A stretch of 64,000 bases of DNA from Malurus cyaneus samueli (GCA_009741485.1 CM019216.1:58268656-58332655), one strand, 5' to 3'. Shown: positions 1 through 12,282, counted from the stretch's first letter. Program-made: numbers and translations. Notes: a model not told the origin generated them from the sequence alone.

Positions 1-730
1 GCAAACTCTCCCGAATATTGTTGGCATAAACCATACAAACACTATTTACAAGTACCATTTGATAAGACCCACAAAATAAAATATCAAATCTACGTGAGCA
101 CATTTAGGTTTCAGGTACAAGTATTGTTACCTTTATTCCCATCCAAATATAGTGTGCTTATGAGAAAACAGGTATGAAAAGAATAGTGTATATATATAAA
201 CAGGAGTTCTCTGGCTGCTCACCATCAGCCCAGGGCTTGCAGCTGAACATGAAGCAGTCAGCTGGATATGACTGCTCACCAATTCATAAGAAAAAGAGAG
301 TACTTGGCAGTGTTATATGCTGAATTCCCTCCTGATAGAAAAGAATCTGGCCCCACTGAAGATCAAGGACTTTCATTAATGCATTTTAACAGAAGTTATG
401 CCCTTTAAGAGGCCTTGCTGCTTTCCTGTGATTTTAAGCAGTTGGGATCCAGTTTTCAATAGATTATCCTGAGAAAAGGTTTATTTCACATGTGAAATAA
501 AGGGTTGTTTCACAGGAATTTGCAGTTGAACCACTGACTTTAACTCAACTTGGGCACTCCAACTATTTCACTACTCTGAACATAAGGCTGTCTTTAGTGC
601 CTACATTTGCTGTCATAGTTTAATTCCTGTAACTCACAGAGTGCTGTGAAATAATTACACTGCAAGAAACTTTAAGCAGCTGGCTTTGATTCACCCTATC
701 TGAAATGACTTCAAGCACATAAACGTTTAC
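1..730 (-). other. Intron of ADGRG6, continuing beyond the window
   Basis: Downstream of the donor at 729-730 I find no further ADGRG6 coding segment; the next expected exon (end of GAIN, towards the GPS) is not visible. The one structural item is a perfect 22-bp palindrome at 480-501. Confidence 0.7.
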
Positions 731-871
731 CTGAAAAAGACCATTTTTATTGAAGAAAGTAAACTGAGCCCTGGATATAACTTCAAACTCATCTTGACTT
801 AAATTCTTCAGTAAACTCGGTGGCAGAACAACAGAAGCGAAGGCACTTGTCTGATCCTTGTCAAAATCTAT
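731..871 (-). CDS. ADGRG6: ADGRG6 exon: GAIN domain segment, last exon in window
   Basis: This 141-nt exon encodes 47 residues in phase 0 at both ends. It is bounded by an acceptor ending AACAG and the donor CAG|GTAAAC. The translation contains SVVLPPSLLKNLS and RAQFTFFNKNGLFQ, which align with the human ADGRG6 GAIN segment around SVILPPNLL and RAQFTFFNKTGLFQ. The GAIN domain autoproteolyses at the GPS and holds the tethered agonist. Only its front is here: the GPS and the seven transmembrane helices must lie beyond position 1. The upstream partner exon ends on a whole CAG codon, so the join is in frame. Identity rests on family knowledge from memory; frame and splice sites are read directly. 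Confidence 0.93.
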
Positions 872-3800
872 CTGTTAAATAAAAACAACAGAAGAACATG
901 TTCAAATAAAAAGCAAACCGTCTGTTGTCCCCGACAGGGCTCACACTCTTACACAGAAGTATCTAAATATGGGACTAGAACCAATCAACAGTAATATGAC
1001 TGGTGTCTATGTAAGTGCTGATGCAATAAACTAATTTTTTTAAGGCTGGGGAAGTTTTCCAACTTTCCAGCATGAGATCAGCGTTCTGCTACAAAAAAGT
1101 ATTAGATAAAACCAAACTCCTCCACTGCTATAATGATGTTTCGGAAATGATATGAGATGGCAATAATGGCAGTCATAAACATTTTCAATAATGTTCAAAA
1201 TACTTTTGCTCATAGCAAACAATGTTGAGAATTAAAAAATACGCTCTGAATCTTTCTTTCTTAAATTGTATTAGTTGGCTTGATCTGCACATCTGAAATA
1301 ATTCTCTTACGAGCCTTTATATTTTCTCTGTTATGGAAAGGAGATTTAAACATTATTAGTGTCTCTTCTCTGTATTTATTGTGCTATGTAGCACAAAAAA
1401 GGGCACCTTCTGACATCATAAAAAATAATCTATACTGGCAATGTATCAGACATCTAAAAGCCCTCTGTGGCCCAGGGATGTAACAAGTGAGCAGGAAATA
1501 AAAGAGGATGAAACCCTGCGTGATATCAGCAATTCTATGACTGCTTTGATGCAAAAACATTAAAGAATTTTACTGTGGGATAGGGGAACTCTCACTACTG
1601 ACTTCCCCAGAGGCATGCTGGTCATGTATTTGTGCCTGTCATGGTCAGCTGTATAATCCTAAAAGCACCATTAGTTAAGAGAAAGTTAAAGAAAGATTAT
1701 TCACCCTTGGAAATCAGTAAGAAGTAGCCCATAGAGATCTCCTGACAAGGATAAAAGTAGTTCAAAACTGGTTTTTAGAGGATAATTCTGCCACAGTAAA
1801 CAGAAAGTGTGTCTATGATAAAGATGTCCCCTTAGGCATTTTCTGTAAACAGAGTGGAAGAGGCTCCTCCGAAGAGGCATGGATATATTACAGGAACAAT
1901 TTAATAATATGAATCACCAAAACTTGACTTAGTCAAAGGTTTGGCAAGAAACATAAAGACACAGGGGACTGAAATAGAATCTTTCCAGATTGCCATGGAC
2001 AGATTTGCTTGGTATCCACTTTAAGAAAAATACAGAAAAAAATCTGGAAACATTCTGACATACAGCTTGAATAGTTTAATGTTCCCTGACGAGCCTAGGA
2101 TAGATCATCACATCACCGGTGAAAAACCCGGGCTTTCACAAGGGCATCTCCCTTCAGCAGGGATAGCAAGTATCTCTCTGACAGGCATGGAAAATATGAA
2201 CAGTTGCTGCAATTTTTCTGGTAGGAAGGATGCTAAGAATTCTCATTCAGCTGTTGGAAATGTGGAAGTCTCAGAAGAAACTCATGATCCAATAGGAACA
2301 TTACAAGTAATTTGACGGAGTTTGGATTTTATGATTATTTAGATGGTGCTGTAAGAAATGATTCCAGGACGAGAAAATTCCTGGATGTCCTGAAGCCACA
2401 GATGGTAATTCTTTTTATACATGTGATCATCTAAAACCTGGCTTTAGAATTTTTCCTTTCCTCTTTCCATAAATAAAGGATGAAATCTGCAGCAGAAACA
2501 TTCCTTTGATAACAAAAAACTATGCAGCTTCACAAACAGCTATTGAGCTTCAGTAATATGAGAGCTAAACAGAAGTAGATTTACAATCACCAAAATTCCT
2601 GATAAAATTGATTCAAATAAATTTTAGCTAAAACACCTAGGAATATAAATATATGAAAGCTCAAGTACATGAAATCTATTTTAATCTACTTAAACAAGCG
2701 CTTGAATTTTGATCCAAAGTCTATATACGGGCAAAAGTCCCTACTACTATTTTTTCTAGAAAGTAGACTTTTATCTATCTTCATTATTGGTTTGATTTTT
2801 ACAGTATATAGTATCTTGTTAAATGATCAGACATTTATTAGGATTTTTGTGATTTATTAGGATTGTTAGGATTGTGTTGTTACAATTTGCAGCAGGAATT
2901 AATTTGTTTCCACACAGTACTTATACTCTAGTGATTACTCTTTAACTGTTTTTATAATGCCATTTTTTGCTGAATTCAATTTTAGTTCCTCTGACCCAAA
3001 ATGACAGCAGATTTTTTTTCTTTTTCTATGTAATATTTTCTGTGTGTTTCTCCAAGTAAGGCTCACTGTCCTTGAATGATCAAACACCCATGAAAGTGAG
3101 ATTACATCTCTGTCACATACACTTCCTATTTAATTGAAAAAAAATACATTGCACTGTATTGTTAAAAGCATTTAGGTGCCATAAGATGCAGACAGGCATG
3201 AAGTGAGATTTAGAAATTCTTGGCACCTCATCACTACTGATTGCAAGAGAAACCTTGGAAAATCCTACAGGTGCTCATGTGCTTCTCATAATATCACAAA
3301 CTTTTAGATGCCTGGTTTTTTCTGTTTGTAGGGAAAAAGAAGGAAAAAAAATATTTTTGAGATGATGAAAAATATCTTTACTATAGTATCCTGTCTAGAT
3401 GCTATAGCACTAGAGACCTTCCAAAGTTTTATGTGATCTCTGTTCATTTTATTTTATAATCTAGGCTGCTCAAGCTCCACATGAATGATTTGAATGACCT
3501 TAGACATCCTAAATTGTATAAGCCAGTCAACCTGTATGTGCACAACTGGATAGACTTAGGTCTCTTAGCAGTAAATGATTAAACTGTGCTGGAAAGCTGA
3601 AGAATTACTGCATCTGCAGAAACATATATGTAGATACCTATGTCTAGGTATCTTATCTAAAGGTGAAAGAAATCAATAGAGTTGTTAGATATTGTACAAT
3701 GGTCAGTACAACGAACTGTTAAAAGTTACTTTCCTTTTTCACTCATTAAAAAACCCCACAAAACTAAAAAAGGGTCAGGCGTATTCTGGATTTATAAGTA

Positions 3801-4018
3801 AATTACTTTTTATCTGCATGGAATGTGAGTTTATCTGTGTTTCCTGTCACTCAAGGAAATTCTACATTAATCTGTTATCTGTTTGGATGATTGTAGGAAA
3901 AAGGAAATAGAAAGTAGGGGGAGAATTAGGAGTTGTAAGTGGATTTATAGGAACCACAATAAACACACTTGGAACAACAGGCACATTTCATGTTCAAATA
4001 CAACAGCTTGTTCTGTAC
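872..4018 (-). other. Intron of ADGRG6
   Basis: This AT-rich intron lies between the second and third GAIN exons. The ORFs here are short, low-complexity or hydrophobic by AT bias, and none resembles a protein I know. No recognisable repeat was seen. Confidence 0.7.
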
Positions 4019-4184
4019 CTGGAATTCAGATGCATTATTCTGTGGACTGACACTGAAAGAACCACCTTTGAACGAGGTTGAATTGATAGAAGACACTCCA
4101 AGTGCAAGATTTCGTGTTGAAATGCTCATGGATGGTCCAGCAAAATGGATCTTTAAAGCCAAGGCATCAATAGTTTTCAAAGCT
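4019..4184 (-). CDS. ADGRG6: ADGRG6 exon: GAIN domain segment
   Basis: This 166-nt exon enters in phase 2 and leaves in phase 0. It has the acceptor TTTTTAG and the donor CAG|GTACAG. It encodes ALKTIDALALKI, STRNLALGVSS and a Ser/Asn-rich stretch ending EFQ. Human ADGRG6 has ALKTIDELAFKI and TTRNLALSVSS at the same place. The first base completes the GA left by the preceding exon to give Glu, preserving the SSSE-ALKTID junction. One N-glycosylation sequon (NST) and another (NAS) are visible. A 101-codon plus-strand ORF over the same bases is an antisense shadow. Confidence 0.94.
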
Positions 4185-4653
4185 CTAAAAACAGAAGTAA
4201 AAATTATTCTGAAAACTGAATACAGAAAAAAACCCCACTCCTATGCTCTGTATGTTTCCCACATCACAAGATGATCCTCTTGTTATTGACCATGTTTCCA
4301 TCCCCCATCTGTGTATTCACAAGTAGACTCTTAGACTATGAATTTATGCATCTCTCTTGAAAACGAAAGCTTTTGATTGACAGAAACGGTCTGACTACGC
4401 ATCACTGGTCCTGAAATAATTTTCCAACAATACTTAGATCTATCCTGTGTCATGTGTGAGAAAACTTATTTTCCGTCCAGATACTTTGTTGTGTACACTA
4501 AAAGAAGAAATATTTGTGCATCTAATTTGGAAAATTCTTTTTGATGGACATCAGAAAAGTTGTATTTTCTGGCTTGTCTGCAAACAGAAGGATGAATCTT
4601 TACAGCCTTGCAGGTTGTTCTCAAAAGCTTTTCTCAAATGCAGAAATACTTAC
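4185..4653 (-). other. Intron of ADGRG6
   Basis: A short intron between the first two GAIN exons with GTAAGT donor and TTTTTAG acceptor. Nothing else is recognised in it. Confidence 0.85.
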
Positions 4654-4861
4654 TCTGAAGATGAGGCTGCCAATACACTGTCTGAACTGGTCAGAATATT
4701 GGAAAAAATTGTCACCACGGTAGAACCCAGAGATTCATCAATTTCTTCATCATTCACAATTTTTTTGAGTTTCTGCACAACGTCATTCACTTTGTCTGAA
4801 GTCAGCTGCTGCCCCTCACCAGTGAGATTCAGAAGCTGATTGGCGATATCTGCTGCATTTT
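4654..4861 (-). CDS. ADGRG6: ADGRG6 exon: first GAIN domain segment
   Basis: This 208-nt exon enters in phase 1 and leaves in phase 2, with an acceptor ending CTCACAG and the donor GA|GTAAGT. The product reads ENAADIANQLLNLTGEGQQ, then a helical stretch with VVQKLKKIVN, then LGSTVVTIFSNILTSSDS and a final SSSE. These match human ADGRG6 ANQILNLTADGQ, IVEQVKRIVN and LGSTLMNIFSNILSSSDS. This is subdomain A of GAIN, the helical part that packs after the hormone-receptor domain. The sequon NLT is conserved. A 130-codon ORF on the plus strand overlaps it and is a shadow. Confidence 0.95.
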
Positions 4862-5997
4862 CTGTGAGCATACAATCAAGCAAAAAGAGAAAATAATGCA
4901 TTACATTCTTGAAGTGATCCAGAAATACAAACTTTTGTCAACACTGTTGAAAGCTAGAGTATGTTTTATGGCACTTGGAATGAACATAGGATTTTACCCT
5001 TTTGTCAAATTTGTAACTTTGTAAAAAAGTATATAGAACCTGCTGATTATATACTGTTCTAATTGATTGTGTTGTTCTTTTCTTTGTTTTGACAGTTTGT
5101 AAATCAGAACTATTATTGAAAGAGATGACTGAATGAAAAAGGAATAAAATGCATGTGACCTTTTCTTTCTCCTTATGCTATCCTTTCTTTTTCACTGGGA
5201 AGAAGTTTCACTCTTGAAGTGAAACAAATGGGTCCAAAGTCTCTATTACTGGAAAAGTATTTACTGTTTTCAGCATTCTGAATGAAGTCTGAGCCCCTTG
5301 CAAATGAGTCCATTCTTTCAGAGAATGGTACTCCTACTCGTCAGAGGGCTGGCAAACAAAACACGCGAGCAAGTTTTATGAGAAGAATCTTCCTGGTCAG
5401 GAAAGTTTGATAGTGTGTCCAATGGCAAAACATGTTGAACTGTTATTTCAATGCCACCTGGACAGAAAACTAATATAAACACTAGCCTTTTACAACATTT
5501 GAGGTTTACTGGAATTTCCAAATAAGATTTTGAAAGATCAGCCTTCTTTAGTCTGCACTAGCTGCAGGTTGTTTTTTTACAATATAATTTACTGTCTACA
5601 GTCTAACACTGTGGAATGTTCATTTTACATGATGTGATGTTTTCATATAATCTGACTGCAAGTACTCCATCGACTGAGTTAGGTAGTCAGGCTCCCTAGA
5701 ACACCTCTATCAACAGAGAAAATAAAAGAGGCTTCTCCAACAAAGCAATTCGGAACAAGAGCTTGCTGTAGGTGCTTGGAAATACAGATGAGTGCATCAT
5801 TCTTTTCATTAGCCCGAAGAGTTTGATTTAATTCAGTAATTAGCATCCAGAGTTTTTAATGTGTGAGCTGAATTGAACTTGGGTGCACATCCGCAGAGTT
5901 TAATTATTTACTTTGCATCAATTTTTTAAAAAGTTTTTAAGCACCTTAGCATGAAGAGAAAATATCTCCTTCCAAAGACCAACATCAATATACCCAC
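4862..5997 (-). other. Intron of ADGRG6
   Basis: AT-rich intronic sequence between the second hormone-receptor exon and the first GAIN exon. No gene or recognisable repeat was seen. Confidence 0.75.
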
Positions 5998-6059
5998 CTG
6001 TGCAATTTCTAAGATCAGGCTGACCCCAGTATGATGTATAATTCTGCAGACCCAAATAG
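5998..6059 (-). CDS. ADGRG6: ADGRG6 exon: second half of hormone-receptor domain
   Basis: A 62-nt exon with the acceptor CCCTCTTTAG and the donor ACAG|GTGGGT, phase 2 in and phase 1 out. It encodes YLGLQNYTSYWGQPDLRNCT after the split Cys codon. The TYWG...NC motif of hormone-receptor domains is kept as SYWG...NC. A second AG lies 16 nt inside (CTGCAG), but using it would join TG to A and create a stop, which supports the first AG. The next exon begins AA, giving Glu at the junction. The ORF is too short to stand out alone; it was found by motif and phase. Confidence 0.88.
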
Positions 6060-6569
6060 CTAAAGAGGGAAAATGACAAAATTCACATGAAATACAGTAA
6101 CAAGATTACATAAATATTTCATAATACTTATGTAGGTGTCACAGTGATCATCTTTTCTCAATTAACAACATTCTAGCAATATGGCCTTTAGTGAAATATA
6201 ATATGTGTATTGACAGTGAAAGTAAATGATTGTTTAAATCATAGTGCTGAGAAAAACCCCAGTTCTTCAATGAAAATTCTGGCCTTGTACTTCAGGAAAG
6301 ACTTAAATACTGACACAAATTATTGTGCCCCTAGTACAGCTAGTCAAATGCTATTTCAGTAATTTCTCCTTGGTATAAATGGCTTTGATCAAGTCAATAG
6401 CAAGCTATAAGACCTCTCAGAAGAACATGCACAGGAGCTCTGTGAAGCTATAAAATCTATGCTATTAATGAAAACTAGGGTAGGTCACTACCAGATTCAG
6501 GTCCAAAGTGAGAGGCAAATATAAAGATTCCATTTTTTTTTATTTTTAAAGCCTTACCATAGCAAAATA

Positions 6570-6965
6570 CAGAATCACAGAAAGGGTCAGTTTGGAAGGG
6601 ACCCCAGTGGGTCATCTGGTCCAGCCTCGCTGCCCAAGCACGGTCATCCTAGAGCACATGGCACAGGATTTCATCCTGAATAGCTCCAGGGAGGGAGACT
6701 CCATAGCCTCTCTGGGCAATCTGTTCCAGTGCACAGTCACTCACACAATAAAGAAATTCTTCCTCATATTCAGGTGGAACTTCCCAGGCATCAGTTTCTG
6801 CCTGTTGCTACCTGTCCCATTGCCCAGCACCACTGAGCAGAACCTGGTTCCAAATTCTTGGTACCCTCCCTTCAGATACTCATAGATGTTGATGAGGTCC
6901 CCTCGCAGGTGGGAGGATCTTTTCCTCATAAGAAAGATCCAATCCCTCAATCATATTCGTCACCC
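6570..6965 (-). mobile_element. CR1 LINE fragment, 3' end
   Basis: The plus strand begins AGAATCACAGAA and continues into TTTGGAAGGGACC. This is the reverse complement of the CR1 3' end (GGTCCCTTCCAAA... followed by ATTCTRTGATT). The rest reads as the reverse complement of the end of the CR1 coding region and 3' UTR, including the CCCTCGCAGGTGGG and TTCCTCATA stretches. It is 5'-truncated, as most avian CR1 insertions are, and carries many substitutions. Short ORFs across it are relics. Confidence 0.85.
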
Positions 6966-8124
6966 TGTAACAACGGGTCCCAAATTAAACACACTTTTTC
7001 CTCAGTTTTCTTTAAAGAAAATCATCTTGTCATAGCATGGAAAAAGGCAGGACAGTGAATGGGAAAAAATTTTCCCTTTACTCAGCCCATGATAAAATAA
7101 CATTATTCCTCAGCTGATCAAAATAATTATAACAGCAGAGGTAATCACCCACTGTGGGATGAAGACAATTAGAAGAGACTGTTAGAAGAGCTTCCTCTTC
7201 TCTCAAAACACATCTCACCAGTGCTCTATATTGACAAAAGCTAGTGGAGGCAGAGACAAGGAAGGGACAGCACAGGGCAGAACACAGTATTTTTTTTTAT
7301 GAGAAGTGCTGTATGCAAACAATCAATGGTATAGTGTAGACCACAAATGAACAATAAAGACAGGCAACAGAGGACAGCAAAGGCCAGGCCAGAAACCTTA
7401 ATTTTTAATGATTCGGAAGCTCTGACATTAAAACAATTTGATTTCTGTACTACTCACTCTACAACAAAAGTTGGTCAGTCAGAATCAGTTCTTGTACAAG
7501 ATTAGGAGGCTGAAGAAGTGAGTTATTTAAATATAATGTGGGTTGCTTTCCTGTCTGGCACAGAACCTCAAGCTGATTCATATCCATGTTGCCATTCTGC
7601 TTTGAAAAAGTAAAAGATCTGGTCCTCTCAGAACATGTTCCAGATGCAGTGTGGGTGGATAAGGCTAATGTATTGCATTTAATGGTAATCATCCTAAATA
7701 CTGAAGGAATTAATTAATATTGCATCGTCATAACCAAGTGTAAGGCACTCAAAGGAGATCAAAGCCATAATGTTTTTGTAATATATAAACAGAAGTAATG
7801 ATATTCCCATTTTTCAAATGGGAAATAGAGCTACAGAGTCAAAGTCTTTTGTAGATGTTTGCAAAAAAAGCCTCCATCAAAGGAAAGTTTGTACTAAACC
7901 TTAAAAACACAAGTTCAAATCTTTAGGCATAAGGTTATCCCTACTTCAGTTATGATTAACTAACTGGCAAAATATTTGTTTCACAATTTATTTTGTTTTC
8001 CTCTGATGAGATGAGGTGTTTTGGACTAAACCAAATACAAATCTCATCTTCATAGAATTTTATTCTATTTCTTACACGAGGCAGCTTGTAGTGATGCAGT
8101 GGCAGCAAATGTGAAGCTTTGGTT

Positions 8125-8893
8125 TTGGTAACGTAAAGGTCACGGCCAAGTGCAAGGTCCTGCATGTGGCTCATGGCAATCTCAAGCACAAACAGAGGAA
8201 GGAGGAGCATGGATTGAAAGAAGAATGGATTCCTGAAGAGGAAGGACTCGGGGATATTGGTTGAAGAGAAGCTCAGTAAGACCGGGCAATATGTGCTTGC
8301 AGCCCAGAAAGCCAATCGTATCCTGGGCTCCATCAAAAGCAGCATGGCCAGCAGATTGAGAGCAGTTATTCTGCCCCTCTACTCTGCCTTCATGGGAACT
8401 CAGCTGGAGCCCTGCATCCAGCTCCGAGGCCCCCAACATCAGAACAGTGTTGATTTCTTGGAGCCAGCCCAGAGGAGGCCCACAAACACGATCAGAGGGC
8501 TGGAGCACATCTCCTATAAAGACAGGCTGAGAGAGTTGGGTTGCTCAGCCTGGAGAAGGTTCTGGAGAACTTGGAGCACCTAAAGGGAGCTACAAGAGAT
8601 CTGGACAGGGCCTTATTACAAGAGCAAGTAGTGACAGGACAATGGTGAATGGTTTTGAAAGAGATTAGGTTTCAGTTAGATATTAGGAAGAATTTTTTAA
8701 ATTTGAGGGTGTTGAGGCACTGGAACAGGTTGTCCAGAGAGGTTATGGATGCCCCATTCTTGAAAGTGTTCCGGGTCAGGCTGGAAAGGACTCAGAAATT
8801 TGGTCTAGTGGAAGGTATGTCAATTGCAGGGGGATTTGGAACTAGATGATCTTTAGGGTCCCTTCCAAACCAAACTATTCTGTGATTCTTTGA
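8125..8893 (+). mobile_element. CR1 LINE fragment, end of ORF2 plus 3' UTR
   Basis: This plus-oriented CR1 contains the landmarks of the last part of ORF2: GCCAAGTGCAAGGTCCTGCA, CAGCCCAGAAAGCCAA, CTGCCCCTCTACTCTGC, ATCAGAGGGCTGGAGCA and GACAGGCTGAGAGAGTTGGG. It ends in the conserved 3' UTR (TAGATGATCTTTAGGGTCCC) and an ATTCTGTGATTCT tail. The frame is broken into separate ORFs of 108 and 66 codons, so it is dead. It is 5'-truncated. The low-coordinate boundary is approximate. Confidence 0.92.
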
Positions 8894-9168
8894 CTTGAAA
8901 AAACAGCTTCATTCTGTGTGAAGGTGCTATTTTTACAACCATGTTGAACATGTATTAATTGTGGGCCTCATTAAGCCCTGTAGAAGTGGTAGAGAAGTCA
9001 TTTTTCCCCTGACAATGTAGTACATACTCCCAATGCACCCACATAACTGCTCACAAGAAATCATCTTCCTGAAATACAACACCAGCCAATGGCAACCCTC
9101 ATATGTAACTATATAACAAGAAATCTGCATCTAAAGCAACTCAGCTTCTCAGACACCTGAACACCTAC

Positions 9169-9283
9169 CAGGTTCTTGATGCAGTCTGAACTGAGCTCCC
9201 GTGGCAAAATGTGAAGTTGGTCACAGTAGGCCTGGTATCTGGCCAAAAATAGTTTGGAGGGTTTTCTTCAGCTAAACATTTTT
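9169..9283 (-). CDS. ADGRG6: ADGRG6 exon: first half of hormone-receptor domain
   Basis: This 115-nt exon has the acceptor TTTTTACAG and the donor ACCTG|GTAGGT, phase 1 in and phase 2 out. It encodes CLAEENPPNYFWPDTRPT, then TNFTFCHGSS and SRT before a split Cys codon. The opening corresponds to human CLAMEEPKGYYWPSI and the close to FSASRIC. The middle is divergent: the human LPCPDKPG stretch is replaced by TNFTFCHGSS, although the Cys remains. Hormone-receptor domains are short disulphide-bonded modules preceding GAIN in several adhesion GPCRs. The exon was found by motif and phase, not as a long ORF. Confidence 0.88.
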
Positions 9284-9998
9284 CTGTAAAAATGGGTATA
9301 TCAGTGTTAATAGTAAATTTCTCCATCTAACCATCTTTCAATTTCTTGTCCTCAGCTGATCAAGCACTCTACAGCACAAAATTGTTCCCAAATGCAAAGC
9401 TTGGTTGTTTGCTATGGAGTAGCAATAGAGATGCACAATGGGGATCACATTTGTAGCTGCTGCTCAAGGGAAAGAGCTGAATGTGCGTGCTGCATCTGTC
9501 TGCACTCCACCAGCCTCCCCCTTCTCCCTCAGAAAGGAAGGACAACCTTTGGTAGAAGTTAAATGGGCAAAGAGGAGAGCTGAAACAAGATTGATTAAGA
9601 GCAACAACTGGCAGGAACATAAACAACATTGAGAAGTGGGGATGAGGGGCCTTGGCATCCAAAACATCTCATTCTAGTCCAGCTCTGGCTGTAAAATATA
9701 ATTCTTCCCAAATATAAATCCCCAAACCACCAGAGGAGCTGTCAGGAACTGTCCCAGCCTCTTTGAACCAGACAGCAAGACATTAACTAAAGCAATCTGG
9801 ACAACTTTGTTTCTGTTAGAAGTGGTATTTTGTGCATGGCTCTGTGAGATTAGTGGAACAACAATACTTATAGGGACAATTAAAAACCTGAAACAGTCAT
9901 ATTGTTCAGAAATGTGTGATTATTTTAACAGAGAAGATGCTTATTTATGAACAAGAAAAAAAAAAAAGTGCTGTGTAACAAAGCTGAGCACTACTCAC
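9284..9998 (-). other. Intron of ADGRG6
   Basis: No repeat or gene is recognised. Overlapping ORFs of 64-97 codons around 9369-9667 lie on both strands and look like chance reading of a slightly GC-richer patch. Confidence 0.7.
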
Positions 9999-10141
9999 CC
10001 ACTGGATCAACATCCACAGTCTGAAGTTGATATCCTTCTTCTATGGTTCGATTATTACTTATGAGCTTCTGTCGAATGTCTTCCTCTTCTAAATTGATGT
10101 TGTTGGTAGAATTATAAACCAGAAGAGCCAAAGCATTAAAA
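9999..10141 (-). CDS. ADGRG6: ADGRG6 exon: C-terminal part of SEA domain
   Basis: This 143-nt exon follows a strong acceptor (TTTTCTTTGCAG) and ends at CCAGTGG|GTGAGT, phase 2 in and phase 1 out. It encodes ALALLVYNSTNNINLE, DIRQKLISNN and a tail ending TVDVDPV. Human ADGRG6 has LWALLVYNATNNTNLE in this position. The segment belongs to the SEA domain between PTX and the hormone-receptor domain, as I recall from the zebrafish ectodomain structure. The junction with the preceding exon is about three residues shorter than in human, so a very small extra exon is not excluded. Confidence 0.9.
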
Positions 10142-12282
10142 CTGCAAAGAAAATTATCAAAGTATTTCAGTCAGAACAGCAGAGGCCAAATGTGTGGAAA
10201 CAAAAATATCTGACAAACTCTGGTTTTCTGAGTACGGAACAATGTCACCAAAACAGTGTTGCTCATTACCTCTAAATTATTATTTTTGTATATATAGAGC
10301 CATAACAAGAAAATATGGTTGGGAAATTTCATCTTCTAGTTACCATTAAAAAAGCATCTCATCAAACGAGCTAAGAAATGTTTTCAGAAGAGTTCAGAAA
10401 ATAGGCCCTAATTAATTTTAAAAATGTGATTGCTGATGGCTCAGGAACTTAAGAGCTGATTCATCCCACCTCACAAATCTTGTCAGGGTGGGACAAGTCA
10501 TCCTCCAGAGGATCCACCTCTACACTGGCTACAGAGAAAGACTTAAAGATTAACAAAGAACAGATGCCTAACATTTAAGTCCCTTAAGTTTTTTATGGAG
10601 TGAAAAACACCCTGACATACTTCTGAAGCTTTTAGTCATAATTAGGAAAGTCAAGCTGCTCAGATGAGTAACTGAAGTTTGAGCACTAAAGGCTGCTCTG
10701 TACTGCAGCCCACTGCTACTTTCTTGAGCATAAGAAGCAGTTCAAAGTGCTCAAGCCTCTTTCCTGTGAAAAAATTAAAACAGACCCCACCCTTGTCCAA
10801 AAACATAGCTTTTCTGGAAGGAAAATCATGAACAGCAAACCAGTTCTAGCAGGACACAGGAAATAAGTCCAGAGTGCAAGGCCCAGAAATTTCCTCCTGG
10901 GACAAAAGGGAACACTTATTGGAGATGAGAGTATGTCAGTACCCAAGAGCATTGCTTGGCTCTGGCTAGTAGGAGGTAACCACTAAGACATGGAACACTG
11001 GATGTCCATGGGAGCCAAAATGTGGAAAAAAGGAAAAAGCAAACCTGCTTGGGCTGTCTTCATCTTAGCCTTGCCCTTGGTTACCCATCAGCCTGGATAA
11101 AGACAGACCTTTGGAGTGTGTGAGCTGTTCCTGGCAGCTTGGGGAGCCGTGGCACTGCCAGCACACGTTCACTGAGCAGGGCACACGCCCATCAGAGGTG
11201 CTTTCACCTGTGGCCCCCCATGAGAGAAAGCAACAGTGAGCTAAAGGGGCTTGCTGTCTACAGGAAGAAGTGTAGAAAAAAATCTGTAGGGGTGCTGAAG
11301 AGGGCTAGTAGGGTTTTCAGGTACTTCTTCCTAGATAGACCAGGAGTTCAATCAAAAGAAATCTTTCAGAAAGACATCCCCATGATGACAGCTCAGAACT
11401 GCACTTTCCAGATGTGCCTAATTTTCTTGACATATTCAATGTTTTACTGGCAACATGTTGCTGGAGAAGAAAGACAAAAATGTGACCACCTGCAAGCTTG
11501 GCTCCTTCTTTTCCCAGTAGATATATTTTAGCAGAGAAATTCCAGCTATCCCTGGCCAGGTCGCTCCTTCCCTGCTCCCAGAGATACTGAGTTCCTCCTA
11601 ACATTCCTTTGGTCTCTGTGGAGTGTTTGACATGTGTATGGCAAATAGCAAATAGTAGGGTGGATATGCATTAGCGGGCTTATGCTATATACCTCAGACA
11701 TATTACCAGCACAAGTTTATTATGGCACTTCTTTTTAGCAGAAGCATGGAAATTGCCTATGGGATTGCCAATTCCTTCAGCCCTCCAGTAAACAGCCCCA
11801 GAGTCTCCTGGCACTTAACCATCTTTCCTAAAAGATTCTGGCTTCACTCGTCTATTCCCTTTACTTCAGAAGAGGAAAACTTAATATACTGATGCCACTC
11901 CCTACCTCAGCACTCTGGCTGCAGAACAGACATTCTGAACAGCCACCACTACTGCTTAGCTGCCTGTTCCAGGATTCCCAATTAACCACAATTATATTTA
12001 GCATCCTAAACTCTGAAGAGGGATAACGCTAACAAAATAGGACAGATAATGATAGATGAGGTAGAACTGGTTGCAGTTACCTTGAAAAAATTATAGAGAA
12101 AAGTACTGATTATGAAGCACTGATAAAAATAATCCCTTCAACCAATCTGTTGTTTTCTGAGAAACTCTTGGAGCACAAGCCATGTATACTGTCTAATGAG
12201 AGCCTACTCCATATTATAATGAAAACAATTTCTACAAACTTTTCAGAATGACTCATGCTAGCTTCCCAGAGTAAATAAATAC

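Larger units (their letters stand above)
6060..9168 (-). other. Intron of ADGRG6 with two CR1 copies
   Basis: This 3.1-kb intron holds a minus-oriented CR1 fragment (about 6570-6965) and a longer plus-oriented CR1 (about 8125-8893), listed separately. The stretches 6060-6569 and 6966-8124 show nothing else I can name. Confidence 0.75.

Noticed and set aside
4447..4839. 130-codon plus-strand ORF
   Set aside because: It lies antisense over the first GAIN exon and has no family resemblance.
7459..7692. Minus ORF ending NNSLLQPPNLVQELILTDQL, reminiscent of the GAIN segment LPPNLL
   Set aside because: The true GAIN exon with this motif is at 731-871. This ORF lies on the wrong side of the hormone-receptor exon, lacks fitting splice sites, and the likeness is short.
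8182..8583. 108-codon ORFs on both strands
   Set aside because: They are remnants of a CR1 ORF2 and its antisense.
11139..11604. 130- and 95-codon ORFs on opposite strands
   Set aside because: They overlap each other, show no known motif and sit in an intron without splice-phase support.
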